NCBI RefSeq assembly: GCF_030151085.1
Contig: NZ_JASLER010000013.1
Coordinates: 9,506-73,505, forward strand
Direction of reading: 5' to 3'
DNA from: Bacteroides sp.
Lineage (GTDB): Bacteria; Bacteroidota; Bacteroidia; Bacteroidales; Bacteroidaceae
Length of the DNA: 64,000 bases
The position numbers were made by a program, and so were the translations under genes. Shown here piece by piece: positions 26,543 to 34,875 of this stretch (positions are counted from its first letter, which is position 1; each line of letters begins with the position of its first letter). Below the pieces are notes generated by a model, which did not search any database, was not told the origin of the DNA, and saw nothing but the letters and a program-made list of their open reading frames with translations.

Positions 26543-28015
26543 TTAAGTTAATTGTTCTTTATTCTTTTTTCTAATCAATAGGCAAAGTCCGAATGCGGTA
26601 ATTAGTGCATTAATAATAAGTAGTTCAAAGCTAATCTGGTAACCATTGAACCATTTTTCGCTATTGCTTTGTAGAATGTAGCAGATAATGGGGGACATTA
26701 CTGCAACGATAGGTACCCAGCGGTCATACACAGGTTGCTTGCAAGCCATACCAAAAATGAACATACCTAAGATAGGACCGTAGGTATAGGCGGCGAGGCT
26801 ATAAACAGCATTGATTGCGCTATCGTCGTTCATTTCGTAGAAAATAATAATGACGATAACCATTAGTAGTGACATTACGAAATGAACGAGTTTACGTGTC
26901 AGGGTCAGGTCTTCATCCTTTTGCTTTTCATTGGCTTTCAGTATGTCAATGGTAAATGAGGTAGTAAGGGCAGTGAGGGCAGAACCGGCAGCAGAATATG
27001 CAGCGGCTATCAGTCCAATGATAAATATGATGCCGATAAACAAGGGGAAGCCGTCACTCCAGGCTATTTTTCCAAAGAGCGCATCACCTGCTATTTTTCC
27101 TTCATTTGCCAGATGAGTATCAGCATACATATAAAGTAATGTTCCTAATACAAGGAATAGACCGATTACAAAGATTTGTATAAAAGAACTGAGTATCATG
27201 TTCTTTTGTGAATCGCGGAAGTTCTTACAACTCAGCGTACGTTGCATCAAGTCTTGGTCCAGTCCGGTAGCAGCTACAATCATAAATATACCTGCAATGA
27301 ACTGCTTCCAGAAATAGTGCCCATTATTAGGATCATCGAAGAAGAATACTCGGCTGGTAGGATGACTGGCTACAGCTGCCGGTAATTCGAAGAAACTCAA
27401 GTTGAGGCTGTTCGCAATAAATATGATACAGCAAACCACTGATAAAATAAGGCAGAATGTCTTTAATGAATCCGTCCAAATCAATGATTTTACACCTCCT
27501 TGGAAAGAGTATAACCAAATCAGTGCAACCGTTAATACGACATTGAGTGAGAATGGTATATGCAATGGATTGAAAACCAGTGTTTGCAATACTACACATA
27601 CTACAAAGAACCGTACTGATGCTCCCAGCATTTTAGAAACGAAGAAGAACCATGCACCTGAGCGGTAAGAAGAAAGTCCGAAACGATTCTCCAAATAGCC
27701 ATAGATACTAACAAGGTTCATCTTATAGAACATCGGTATAAGTACAAGCGCAACGACAACAGCACCTACAAAAAATCCAAGAACCATTTGCATGTAAGAG
27801 TATCCTCCTGCAAGCACAGCACCCGGCACAGAGATGAATGTCACACCTGATATACTGGCACCAATCATAGCTATGGTTACCATGTACCACGGTGATTTAC
27901 GGTTCCCGGTGAAGAAACCGGCATTGTCTGCCTTGTGCCCCGTAATCCAGGAGATTACAAAAAGAAGTGCAAAGTAGAATGCGATAGTCGCAAGTACGAT
28001 CAAAGCTGTAGTCAT
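26543..28015 (-). CDS. Sodium:solute symporter (SSS family)
   Basis: A 490-residue inner-membrane carrier with about 13 hydrophobic segments. It has the SSS signature region around ADNAGFFTGNRKSPWYMVTIAMIGASISGVTFISVPG, the middle block GLDQDLMQRTLSCKN and the late block GLIAAAYSAAGSALTALTTSFTIDIL. Family members import sugars, amino acids or sialic acid with Na+. It starts 60 bp after the second namZ gene and ends 9 bp before the amidase, so it should belong to the salvage operon and could carry a released amino sugar or peptide (inference). Confidence 0.9.
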   Translation of the reverse strand: MTTALIVLATIAFYFALLFVISWITGHKADNAGFFTGNRKSPWYMVTIAMIGASISGVTFISVPGAVLAGGYSYMQMVLGFFVGAVVVALVLIPMFYKMNLVSIYGYLENRFGLSSYRSGAWFFFVSKMLGASVRFFVVCVVLQTLVFNPLHIPFSLNVVLTVALIWLYSFQGGVKSLIWTDSLKTFCLILSVVCCIIFIANSLNLSFFELPAAVASHPTSRVFFFDDPNNGHYFWKQFIAGIFMIVAATGLDQDLMQRTLSCKNFRDSQKNMILSSFIQIFVIGLFLVLGTLLYMYADTHLANEGKIAGDALFGKIAWSDGFPLFIGIIFIIGLIAAAYSAAGSALTALTTSFTIDILKANEKQKDEDLTLTRKLVHFVMSLLMVIVIIIFYEMNDDSAINAVYSLAAYTYGPILGMFIFGMACKQPVYDRWVPIVAVMSPIICYILQSNSEKWFNGYQISFELLIINALITAFGLCLLIRKKNKEQLT

Positions 28016-28075
28016 GTTCTTCTAAATTAGGAATTGAGAATTAATAATTAAAAATTGCAGGGGAAGAGGAAATAA

Positions 28076-29242
28076 TTATTCTTGGTAGAGAAGATAAGGT
28101 TTGCGTTGTACCTTGAACTTTTCTACGTCATCTTTCCACATTGCTTTGATCTCATCGGCACTTTTACCTTCTTCTATCATTTTACGTACATAGTCTGTTC
28201 CTACCAGCAGTTCGAAGAATGAACGGAAGAAGTGATCACCCATATTCAGATTTTTATATGCGTCAATTACGTAGCTCAAATCGATTCCCCGTTTCCATAT
28301 CTCCTCATCACTCATCGTGCTGAGGTTTACACCATGACAGAGTTTGTTAAGCTGGGGTGGATTTTTGGCTCCGGAAATGCTGCGTGGCGTGAAACTATAC
28401 TTGTATCCTGTCATGTTAGGATGGCCATATACCTGGAATGGGAGCGAAGTTCCTCTACCTAAACTGACCGGAGTTGCTTCAAAGTAGCAAGTCGAAGGAT
28501 ACAGATAGATGGATGTCATATTCGGCAAGTTGGGAGATGGAGGAATGGGCAATCTGTACATCGTTTGGTGTGTATAGTTTTTGCAAGGTATAACGGTCAG
28601 GTCGCATATGCGGGAAGCCGGTAACCAACGTTCACCGTTAACCATCAGTGCTAGTTCACCTAAAGTCATGCCATGTACAATGGGAATGGGCAACCAGCCT
28701 ACTCCGGATTTGAATTTCATATCCAGAATCGGACCATCTACGTAATGTCCGTTTGGATTGGGGCGGTCTAAAATCAGGACTTTGCGGTTATATTCGGCAC
28801 AAGCATCCATTAACCTGCACATGGAAGCATAGTAGGTGTAGAATCTTAAACCTACGTCTTGTATATCTACAATCAGGATATCGAATTTACGCATGGAAGT
28901 GTCGCTGGGTTTGCCTAATTTTCCATCGTAAAGGGAGAGGATAGGAACTCCTGTTTTTTTATCTACCGAACTGGATACATGTTCGCCTGCATCGGCATCA
29001 CCTCGGAAACCATGTTCCGGCGAAAAGATAGCCACTACATTAAATTTATTTTCCAGCAGGATGTCTAGTAGATGTTTTTTTCCGATCATTCCTGTATGAT
29101 TCGAAAAAATAGCAATTCGTTTACCTTTCAGGATAGGAAAATACTCGGAAGTCTGTTCATCACCTAAAATTACTCGTTCTTCTTGAGCCCGACAAAATAA
29201 GGAACTACATAGAATTAATGTCAAAAGTAGCAGTTTCTTCAT
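28076..29242 (-). CDS. Second NamZ-type exo-muramidase (GH171, DUF1343)
   Basis: A 388-residue exported protein from the ATG at 29242 (MKKLLLLTLI, signal peptide ending near FCRAQ); an in-frame upstream start at 29308 would give an unlikely 22-residue extension that overlaps the promoter. Motifs include IAIFSNHTGMIG, FSPEHGFRGDADAGEH (Glu76), VDIQDVGLRFYTYYAS and ILDRPNPNG. Its sequence is diverged from the paralog at 15122, so linkage or substituent preference may differ. It is the first gene of the 22-kb run and has a good promoter just upstream. Confidence 0.9.
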   Translation of the reverse strand: MKKLLLLTLILCSSLFCRAQEERVILGDEQTSEYFPILKGKRIAIFSNHTGMIGKKHLLDILLENKFNVVAIFSPEHGFRGDADAGEHVSSSVDKKTGVPILSLYDGKLGKPSDTSMRKFDILIVDIQDVGLRFYTYYASMCRLMDACAEYNRKVLILDRPNPNGHYVDGPILDMKFKSGVGWLPIPIVHGMTLGELALMVNGERWLPASRICDLTVIPCKNYTHQTMYRLPIPPSPNLPNMTSIYLYPSTCYFEATPVSLGRGTSLPFQVYGHPNMTGYKYSFTPRSISGAKNPPQLNKLCHGVNLSTMSDEEIWKRGIDLSYVIDAYKNLNMGDHFFRSFFELLVGTDYVRKMIEEGKSADEIKAMWKDDVEKFKVQRKPYLLYQE

Positions 29243-29274
29243 AATAGTATTGTTAAGGAGAATATTAACTGCAA

Positions 29275-29303
29275 CAAAGATAAGCTTTATTTTTAATATC
29301 AAA
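29275..29303 (-). promoter_or_regulatory. Promoter of the salvage run (second namZ)
   Basis: On the minus strand a -33 TTTG (29300-29303) is separated by 17 bp from a -7 TATCTTTG (29275-29282), about 33 bp before the ATG at 29242. Both boxes match the Bacteroides consensus. Confidence 0.75.
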
Positions 29304-29394
29304 AACACTTATTTGGGAAAATTTAGTATTATCAATTTTAATTTGCAAATTATCAAATGCGCGTTCTTTTGACATATAAAGAGAGGCATCTGTT

Positions 29395-31173
29395 TCAGGG
29401 CTGATACCGGGTAGTTGTCATTGGACCGGCTTCATCGCTGAATAATCTATATAGTATAGGGTCTTGCAACAAAGCTTTTAGCGAATGTTGTTTTCCATCT
29501 ACCAACACTTCGTCACGAATCAGTCGTACTCCATGACTATAGTCTACATATCCGATGCCATGAGCCGCACTTAATGGCTGTATGGGCTTGCCATCTTGAT
29601 AATGCCAACCATAAATGAATAATCTACCCGGTTCATTAGTAATTCGGTTGGTTATCACAATATCCTTTTTGTGTCCGGATATCAGAGTGTACAAAGGTTT
29701 TCCGGAGGCTTGTCGTGCGGATTCTATGATAGAATCGTGACAGGCAAATATCGGTATGGTAGTCATTGTAGAGTCTGGAGTCATGGGGTGAGGGGTGAGT
29801 TTAATCCGGCTATGGTAATGGATAAAGTCGGACATCTTCCGGGTAGGTAAAATTGCTCCGTACAACTCCGCTAATTTTTGAGCAGTTCTTGGTAGCATAG
29901 GGATACGAAGGAAATCCGTATCAGTGCCGATTGCCAGGAAATCTGGTAGTACACATAAAGTAACCTTGTGCCATATTCCTTCAGCGTCTTGCAAACTATC
30001 TGTCAAATAAGTAGGCTGCCTGAATGAATTCGGTAGATTTCCATCTGTAATTTCCTTGTAAATAGCAGAGTCACGTTCTTCTGCGCTCATATCCATTACT
30101 TGATGAACAAACTGGCTACCGGTGGCAGCTCCTTTTTTTCGAGGAGGAAACTGGAACACAGAAGGTACTACTACTGAATCCTGCCGATAAGCGTCATAAA
30201 CTTTTTCTCCCATGAACCGGTAACCGTCACCTTCATATTTTGTTCCCGAAAGCACTGATTGTATATATCCATTCCGCTCTACCAGTACCGTGTGATATAT
30301 TTTACGTTCCGGGTTTTTCCTGGAATAGAACTGAATTCGCCGATTGTCCGCTGTATAATAGATGATGCTGTCGTTTTTCGTTCTGTTCCATTTAAGCGGT
30401 TTCAGATTTTTTTTCAAGTATTTTCTCATTAAAAAAGTGCGATGCCAGGTTCCTCCTTTCTTCGAGACAAATGGCTTTCCGTTATATAAGGCATTGGCAT
30501 CATCATAACAAGCTACAAATAGCTTGTTTTCGGCAGAAGTTGCTAACCACTTTTTTAACTTTTCTCCGTATCGTATATCATCCCAGTTGTAATTACTATC
30601 AATAAAAGATATTTTTTTTACATAGGTTGGTATTTCGGAACTAGCATCCATAAAGCCGAAGATGAAATTTCCTCCTCCACTGTGACTGTTTAATTCTATA
30701 TGGGGATTGTAGTCCGAAAACAACTCAAGCAGGTATTCCACTACTTCTTTTATTTTCCGATCCCGCTCCGGTTCGGCTTTCCTCCAACTGCCCCAACTTT
30801 TGGTGTTGGCTTCCAAATAGACTGTCACCCAATTGCATGACTGGTCTACCTTTCTGATGTATCGTGTTTGTGCTCCGATATGCTGAATGTGGTAGTGCCA
30901 GTCATCTCCTTTTGCAGGCAATTTTCCGATGGTCCAGTCAGTGCTATTGCCGTTTGGCAATGCATATAATACAAGCTTCGTCGGTTTATCCTTATCGAAG
31001 TCAGCCCTCGAAGGGGCATTGATTTGAATCTTGACTCCCGGCGTATAAACAAAATTCATGATTTGTTCTTCAAAATAGGGGCTGACTACAAAACCAGATA
31101 ATCCAGCGGCTTCCTGCGCCTGGCTGATAAAAGAAAAACATCCTATAAGGATTAATAATAAGATTCTTTTCAT
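29395..31173 (-). CDS. Exported hydrolase-like protein of unknown function
   Basis: A 592-residue protein from the ATG at 31173 (MKRILLLILI, signal peptide ending near ISQAQ); the longer reading frame upstream would overlap the preceding gene. A possible alpha/beta-hydrolase nucleophile motif is NSHSGGGNFIFGF (about residue 180), preceded by a VTVYLEAN strand. The C-terminal domain (about 400-592) has conserved-looking LYTLISGHKKDIVITNR, AAHGIGYVDYSHGVRLI and ends in GPMTTTRYQP. I do not recognise a characterised family. It follows the phosphatase gene by 28 bp, so the two form an operon. A relic of its last codons is found at 40308-40353. Confidence 0.8.
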   Translation of the reverse strand: MKRILLLILIGCFSFISQAQEAAGLSGFVVSPYFEEQIMNFVYTPGVKIQINAPSRADFDKDKPTKLVLYALPNGNSTDWTIGKLPAKGDDWHYHIQHIGAQTRYIRKVDQSCNWVTVYLEANTKSWGSWRKAEPERDRKIKEVVEYLLELFSDYNPHIELNSHSGGGNFIFGFMDASSEIPTYVKKISFIDSNYNWDDIRYGEKLKKWLATSAENKLFVACYDDANALYNGKPFVSKKGGTWHRTFLMRKYLKKNLKPLKWNRTKNDSIIYYTADNRRIQFYSRKNPERKIYHTVLVERNGYIQSVLSGTKYEGDGYRFMGEKVYDAYRQDSVVVPSVFQFPPRKKGAATGSQFVHQVMDMSAEERDSAIYKEITDGNLPNSFRQPTYLTDSLQDAEGIWHKVTLCVLPDFLAIGTDTDFLRIPMLPRTAQKLAELYGAILPTRKMSDFIHYHSRIKLTPHPMTPDSTMTTIPIFACHDSIIESARQASGKPLYTLISGHKKDIVITNRITNEPGRLFIYGWHYQDGKPIQPLSAAHGIGYVDYSHGVRLIRDEVLVDGKQHSLKALLQDPILYRLFSDEAGPMTTTRYQP

Positions 31174-31201
31174 GTTATTGGTAGTCCTCCTTGATCCATA
31201 T

Positions 31202-32479
31202 TTAAAGTTTAACATTATCCAGCGCATTTCCATGGCGGTCGTATAATGTAAGCTGTAACTGGTTGTCGTTAGCTTTCAATAACAAGGCGCCCACTGTCCG
31301 GGCTCCCTCAGACCACCGGAATTTTATCAAATCCTTGTTGTCCGTCCATTCTTTGAGCTCTTGTCCGCGTTCGTTGTCCGATGAGGGTGTCTGTATATAA
31401 ACGGTTCCTTTGCTTCCGTCAGTCTCGGCTCCTTTATAAAGTGCATTGGTACGTGCATAAATGTGGTTGTTTCCGCTGATGGCTAAATCGACGCCATATT
31501 CATCGAACAGGTGGTTCCAGCGTTCGTATTGTGATGTCCGGCCATCGGTTGCGAAAAACCATTGATAGTGTTCCATGACGATGATAAACTTGCTGGGATT
31601 GGACTTTATTGTTTTCTTTACCCAGGCTTGTGCGGCGGCAAGTCCCTCTTCACTACGCATACTCTCGTTGTTGAGCATTATAAACAATGCGTTACTGTAT
31701 TTAAAGTAGTAACAAACTCCCTTTTCGCCTTTATAACCATTCTCGGGATTGTTGTTGGCGTAGTGAAAGTAGTCGTTGGAAAGTCGGGTTGATTTGCGGT
31801 CCATATTGTCATGGTTGCCGTTTACACCTGCCCACATGTATTTTAAAAAAAAGGATTGGCCATACAAATCCCGCCAGAAAGAATAACTGCCGCCCCAAGC
31901 GCAGATATCGCCCACATGCAAAATGAGATCGAAATCATCGTTGTTACGTTTTTCAAGTGTCCTTAGCATTTCCATAGCCGATTCAACACGCTTTGGGAGA
32001 GGAGTGTATGCATGAAAATCAGAAATGATAGCAGCACTCCACTCTCCTGAGGATGGAGCTGTTTTAAAGTAGCGGACTTTTCCTGTATTGCCGGTACCAC
32101 ACTTATACATATATTCTGTACCCGGCTCAAGGTTTTTCAATTCGACTGTATTACGCAAGAAGCGCACGTTTTCATAAAAGTCCTCACCGGAAGCTTTTTT
32201 AGAGAAAAGACTATCGTAAGCCGTGCAAAGTTCCTGCTTTGCTTTTATTTTTCGAGCTTGCTTCCAGTTGATGTCACTACGCTTTGTATAAATGCAGTAA
32301 CTCTTTCTGCTGTTCAGGTCTGTATGCCAGTTTATGCGGACGCAATGGGTTGCGGACTCTCCGGGGTTGGCTATTACTGTGTATGCGCTATCAGTAATGC
32401 TCTGTTGGTTATTTTGTGCCGAAGCTGTGTGTGCGATGCTTAAGACCATCGCTGCGAAGATGATTGATATACATTTCAT
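31202..32479 (-). CDS. Purple-acid-type metallophosphoesterase, exported
   Basis: A 425-residue protein with a signal peptide (MVLSIAHTASAQ). An N-terminal fibronectin-like domain (ATHCVRINWHTD to EPGTEYMYKCGTG) precedes a calcineurin-fold phosphatase with metal ligands in IISDFHAY, LHVGDICAWGG, GVNGNHDN, VMEHYQW and SGNNHIYAR. This domain order is that of purple acid phosphatases. It would hydrolyse phosphate esters in the periplasm. It is the first gene of a two-gene operon with the unknown hydrolase and has its own promoter. Confidence 0.87.
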   Translation of the reverse strand: MKCISIIFAAMVLSIAHTASAQNNQQSITDSAYTVIANPGESATHCVRINWHTDLNSRKSYCIYTKRSDINWKQARKIKAKQELCTAYDSLFSKKASGEDFYENVRFLRNTVELKNLEPGTEYMYKCGTGNTGKVRYFKTAPSSGEWSAAIISDFHAYTPLPKRVESAMEMLRTLEKRNNDDFDLILHVGDICAWGGSYSFWRDLYGQSFFLKYMWAGVNGNHDNMDRKSTRLSNDYFHYANNNPENGYKGEKGVCYYFKYSNALFIMLNNESMRSEEGLAAAQAWVKKTIKSNPSKFIIVMEHYQWFFATDGRTSQYERWNHLFDEYGVDLAISGNNHIYARTNALYKGAETDGSKGTVYIQTPSSDNERGQELKEWTDNKDLIKFRWSEGARTVGALLLKANDNQLQLTLYDRHGNALDNVKL

Positions 32480-32510
32480 GATATTATGATTAAGAAGGAA
32501 TTAGTAGCAA

Positions 32511-32539
32511 CAAAGATAGATTTTGTTTTTAATATCAAG
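32511..32539 (-). promoter_or_regulatory. Promoter of the phosphatase/hydrolase pair
   Basis: The -7 TATCTTTG (32511-32518, read on the minus strand) is preceded after 17 bp by a -33-like CTTG (32536-32539), 32 bp before the ATG at 32479. The spacer is almost the same as in the promoter at 29275-29303. Confidence 0.65.
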
Positions 32540-32652
32540 AACATATATTTGAATATATTTAGGAATATAATGTTCTTTATATAGTATTCTTCTCGTTGAA
32601 CTTAAAATATGAATAGGTTACATTCTAAACAGGCATGCTTATCCTTGTTTTT

Positions 32653-32766
32653 CGGACACCGAGGAAGGGCTTGTTCCCCGGTGTCGAGCAAGGGGTTCCT
32701 CGGTGCCGAACCCTTCCTTCCTCGGTGTCGGAGAAGTACCCTTGTCAGAGGGGACTCTGACGAGGG
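32653..32766. repeat. 22-bp tandem array with CGGTGTCG cores and hairpins
   Basis: CGGTGTCG, CGGTGCCG and CGGTGTCG begin at 32679, 32701 and 32723, exactly 22 bp apart. An inverted copy (CGGACACCG, 32653-32661) precedes them. The next segment holds a 7-bp stem GTCAGAG/CTCTGAC (32744-32750 with 32755-32761). GC content is much higher than in the surrounding A+T-rich DNA. Confidence 0.8.
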
Positions 32767-32972
32767 ATGGTTCATAAGAAAGAGAGTTTGATTAAATACA
32801 TTATCACATTGTTTTCTTAGATACAGAAATAAACTGAATTTCCATTTTGCTCATACCCCTGTGAGATATGCACAAAGAGTGTTCATAGGAAGTGTATTTT
32901 ATTTACCATTGTCATTCCAGTTACTCATACTTTCTTTTACCCCTTCTAGAATACCTTCTGAGAGGGGAGGTA

Positions 32973-33060
32973 ATGACTCAGGGACTGAAAGGCATTCAGT
33001 CCTTGAGTGAAAGCCTTTCAGTCCCTGACTGAATCCGGTTCATTCAGTGAGTGAGATAAG
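32973..33060. repeat. Second 22-bp-period array with a 15-bp perfect inverted repeat
   Basis: TTCAGTCC occurs at 32995 and 33017, exactly 22 bp apart, with a weaker copy (TTCATTCA) at 33039. CAGGGACTGAAAGGC (32979-32993) is a perfect inverted match to 33013-33027 across a 19-nt loop. Confidence 0.75.
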
Positions 33061-33245
33061 AACTCTTTGCCGGGAGATATATTTATGGACTTATATGTAA
33101 AGATTATGCACTCGTTTCTTTCATTCATAACCCTGAACGAAAGAAATAGATCAGGCTTTTGCAATTCAATTCTGTTTGAGTATAAAATCTGAGGGCTTTC
33201 ATACAAGCGGTCTTTGGATGATAATTCATAATTTAGTAGTACATA

Positions 33246-33332
33246 ATAACGCCCATCTATTTTGATACAAACGGGTGGGCGTTATCTTTCTTTTAAATCC
33301 AAATAAAAGAAATGTCCGGTTCGCTTGCCGGT
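33246..33332 (-). ncRNA. Conserved 3' RNA element, copy A
   Basis: A perfect 10-bp stem (33246-33255 with 33276-33285), the 16-base block AAATCCAAATAAAAGA (33295-33310, plus-strand reading) and a TCCGGTTCGCTTGCCGG segment. The same three parts occur in the same order in copy B (42511-42599), with different but still paired stem bases. On the minus strand it lies downstream of the metalloprotease gene. It may be a terminator/3'-UTR structure or a stable RNA; the role is inferred. Confidence 0.55.
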
Positions 33333-33451
33333 TTTTTGTGTAATAAATTCATACTTATTTGCTCAGAAAGCAATCTTGTTGTGAGTTATGAAGTGTCTTT
33401 AGTTTGTCAAACAATGAGATTCTCGACATTGGTAAATTCGCATGTAGAAGC

Positions 33452-34744
33452 TTATAATGTTATGAATTTTACTATTGTAATTCTCTCTCCACATCCATTT
33501 GTATAGTGGCATTTGACCGTATAAGCTCCCACACCACTTGCAAAATCAATTAATGTATAGCTCCGCCCCTGCATATAAACCACTCCATCGGAAACTTCCC
33601 ATTGAAAATCATGAGCTTTTGAATCTTCATAGTTTCTCAAAGAGAAGTCTGTATTATCCAAAGTCTCAAAATAGGGTCCCGGATTGTAATGATTATACAA
33701 ATAAATATTACGGTTTGTCGTATTATAACTATAACCGTCAGGGAGAGTTACTGTTGCTGATAGTACAATCAGTTTGTCTGTATCCGATATATTCCTGACA
33801 ATGTAAGGATTACCTGTAAATGAACTTGGTGATAAATAAGACTCATGGTTGTATCCGGTATGACTCCAAGTAACACTGGCACCAGGAGGAACATTTATTA
33901 AGGTGAATGTTTGTTCTGAAGTATCACAGATGTCATCAGGACCAAAAATATAGCACGCATTATAAAGAACCCTGATAGCTACAGTATCATAATTAGAGAA
34001 ACCAGTCCAGCTGTTTCCTCCGACATTACCATTCATTACTGAAGAAGGATCAGGATTGGTCCCAGAATTAGGGGTTCCAGGAACACCGATGCCTGTTGAT
34101 TCTGATAATCCACTCCAATTAGTATGTCTTAGCCCTAGATTATGTCCCAACTCATGTACCAAGAGAAAGATTTTTTGTGAAAGCGAGAGGTAGTTGTAAT
34201 TTGTGTTTATTTTGACTAAATTGCCGGCTCTTCCATTAGAAGGCCACGTGCCTTGTCCTAGCGTAGATGGGGCTAGACTGGTATCTTCTTTAATTAGAAC
34301 ATCGTAATTGGAGGAGACTTCTACAAAATGAATACTACTGCCTATATTATTATATTCAGAGGCGGCTTGTAAAATAGCGTCCTTCCAATTAGAAGTGTTA
34401 TATAGCGAAGCGTCTATTTTAAATTTAATATTCCCAACATAGGTGTTATTTACAAGGAGGGAGATATAGGCTTTTCGTGTAGTAGCTACTTTTAAATCAT
34501 TATTGAGATACTCCTGAATTACACTTTTCCTAATAGCAATATCCCCTTCAATAACATAACAGGAGTCGGTCATTACAATCCCGGCAGTATCAAATCCTAA
34601 TGAAGATATTATATAAAGATCTGTTTTGATATTAGGAACTTCGGAAAATTGAGGATTATCAATAGAGTCATTATCTTCACAGGAAACAATCATTGGTACT
34701 GATAGTACAAACATCAGCTTAAATAGGATAGCAATTTTTTTCAT
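33452..34744 (-). CDS. Zinc metalloprotease lipoprotein (HExxHxxGxxH type)
   Basis: A 430-residue lipoprotein from the ATG at 34744 (MKKIAILFKL, lipobox ending at Cys22 in MIVSCED); the frame extends 12 codons further upstream but without a signal sequence. The metzincin-like zinc site HELGHNLGLRH is at about 197-207, with a Met-turn-like SSVMNG downstream, as in the M57/HEIGH group. The C-terminal half is beta-rich and probably forms Ig-like domains. It follows a susD gene and a hairpin, so it may be partly coexpressed with that import pair. The target protein is unknown. Confidence 0.85.
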   Translation of the reverse strand: MKKIAILFKLMFVLSVPMIVSCEDNDSIDNPQFSEVPNIKTDLYIISSLGFDTAGIVMTDSCYVIEGDIAIRKSVIQEYLNNDLKVATTRKAYISLLVNNTYVGNIKFKIDASLYNTSNWKDAILQAASEYNNIGSSIHFVEVSSNYDVLIKEDTSLAPSTLGQGTWPSNGRAGNLVKINTNYNYLSLSQKIFLLVHELGHNLGLRHTNWSGLSESTGIGVPGTPNSGTNPDPSSVMNGNVGGNSWTGFSNYDTVAIRVLYNACYIFGPDDICDTSEQTFTLINVPPGASVTWSHTGYNHESYLSPSSFTGNPYIVRNISDTDKLIVLSATVTLPDGYSYNTTNRNIYLYNHYNPGPYFETLDNTDFSLRNYEDSKAHDFQWEVSDGVVYMQGRSYTLIDFASGVGAYTVKCHYTNGCGERITIVKFITL

Positions 34745-34783
34745 AACATATTCGTTTTTATATCCGACACTTATAAACATAAG

Positions 34784-34827
34784 CGCTCACCTTTTTTATG
34801 TAATGAACATAAAGTGGATGAGCGCTT
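34784..34827 (-). terminator. Hairpin downstream of the first susD gene
   Basis: AAGCGCTCA (34784-34792) pairs with TGAGCGCTT (34819-34827). It lies between the susD stop (34876) and the metalloprotease start (34744). The T run is weak, so it may be an attenuating or processing hairpin. Confidence 0.5.
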
Positions 34828-34875
34828 AATCAAATCTTAGAAAAAATGCTTCTATTATCTAGAATTTAGTATCCG

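Larger units (their letters stand above)
32480..33451. other. Repeat-rich intergenic region of 972 bp
   Basis: Contains the phosphatase promoter, two 22-bp-period arrays and, near its right end, a conserved 3' RNA element (33246-33332). The small open frames here are repeat-derived or low-quality and I do not call them genes. Between about 32770 and 32960 I see nothing. Confidence 0.7.

Noticed and set aside
32609..32791. 60-codon open frame on the plus strand
   Set aside because: It runs through the CGGTGTCG repeat array and its codons follow the 22-bp step, so it is repeat-derived.
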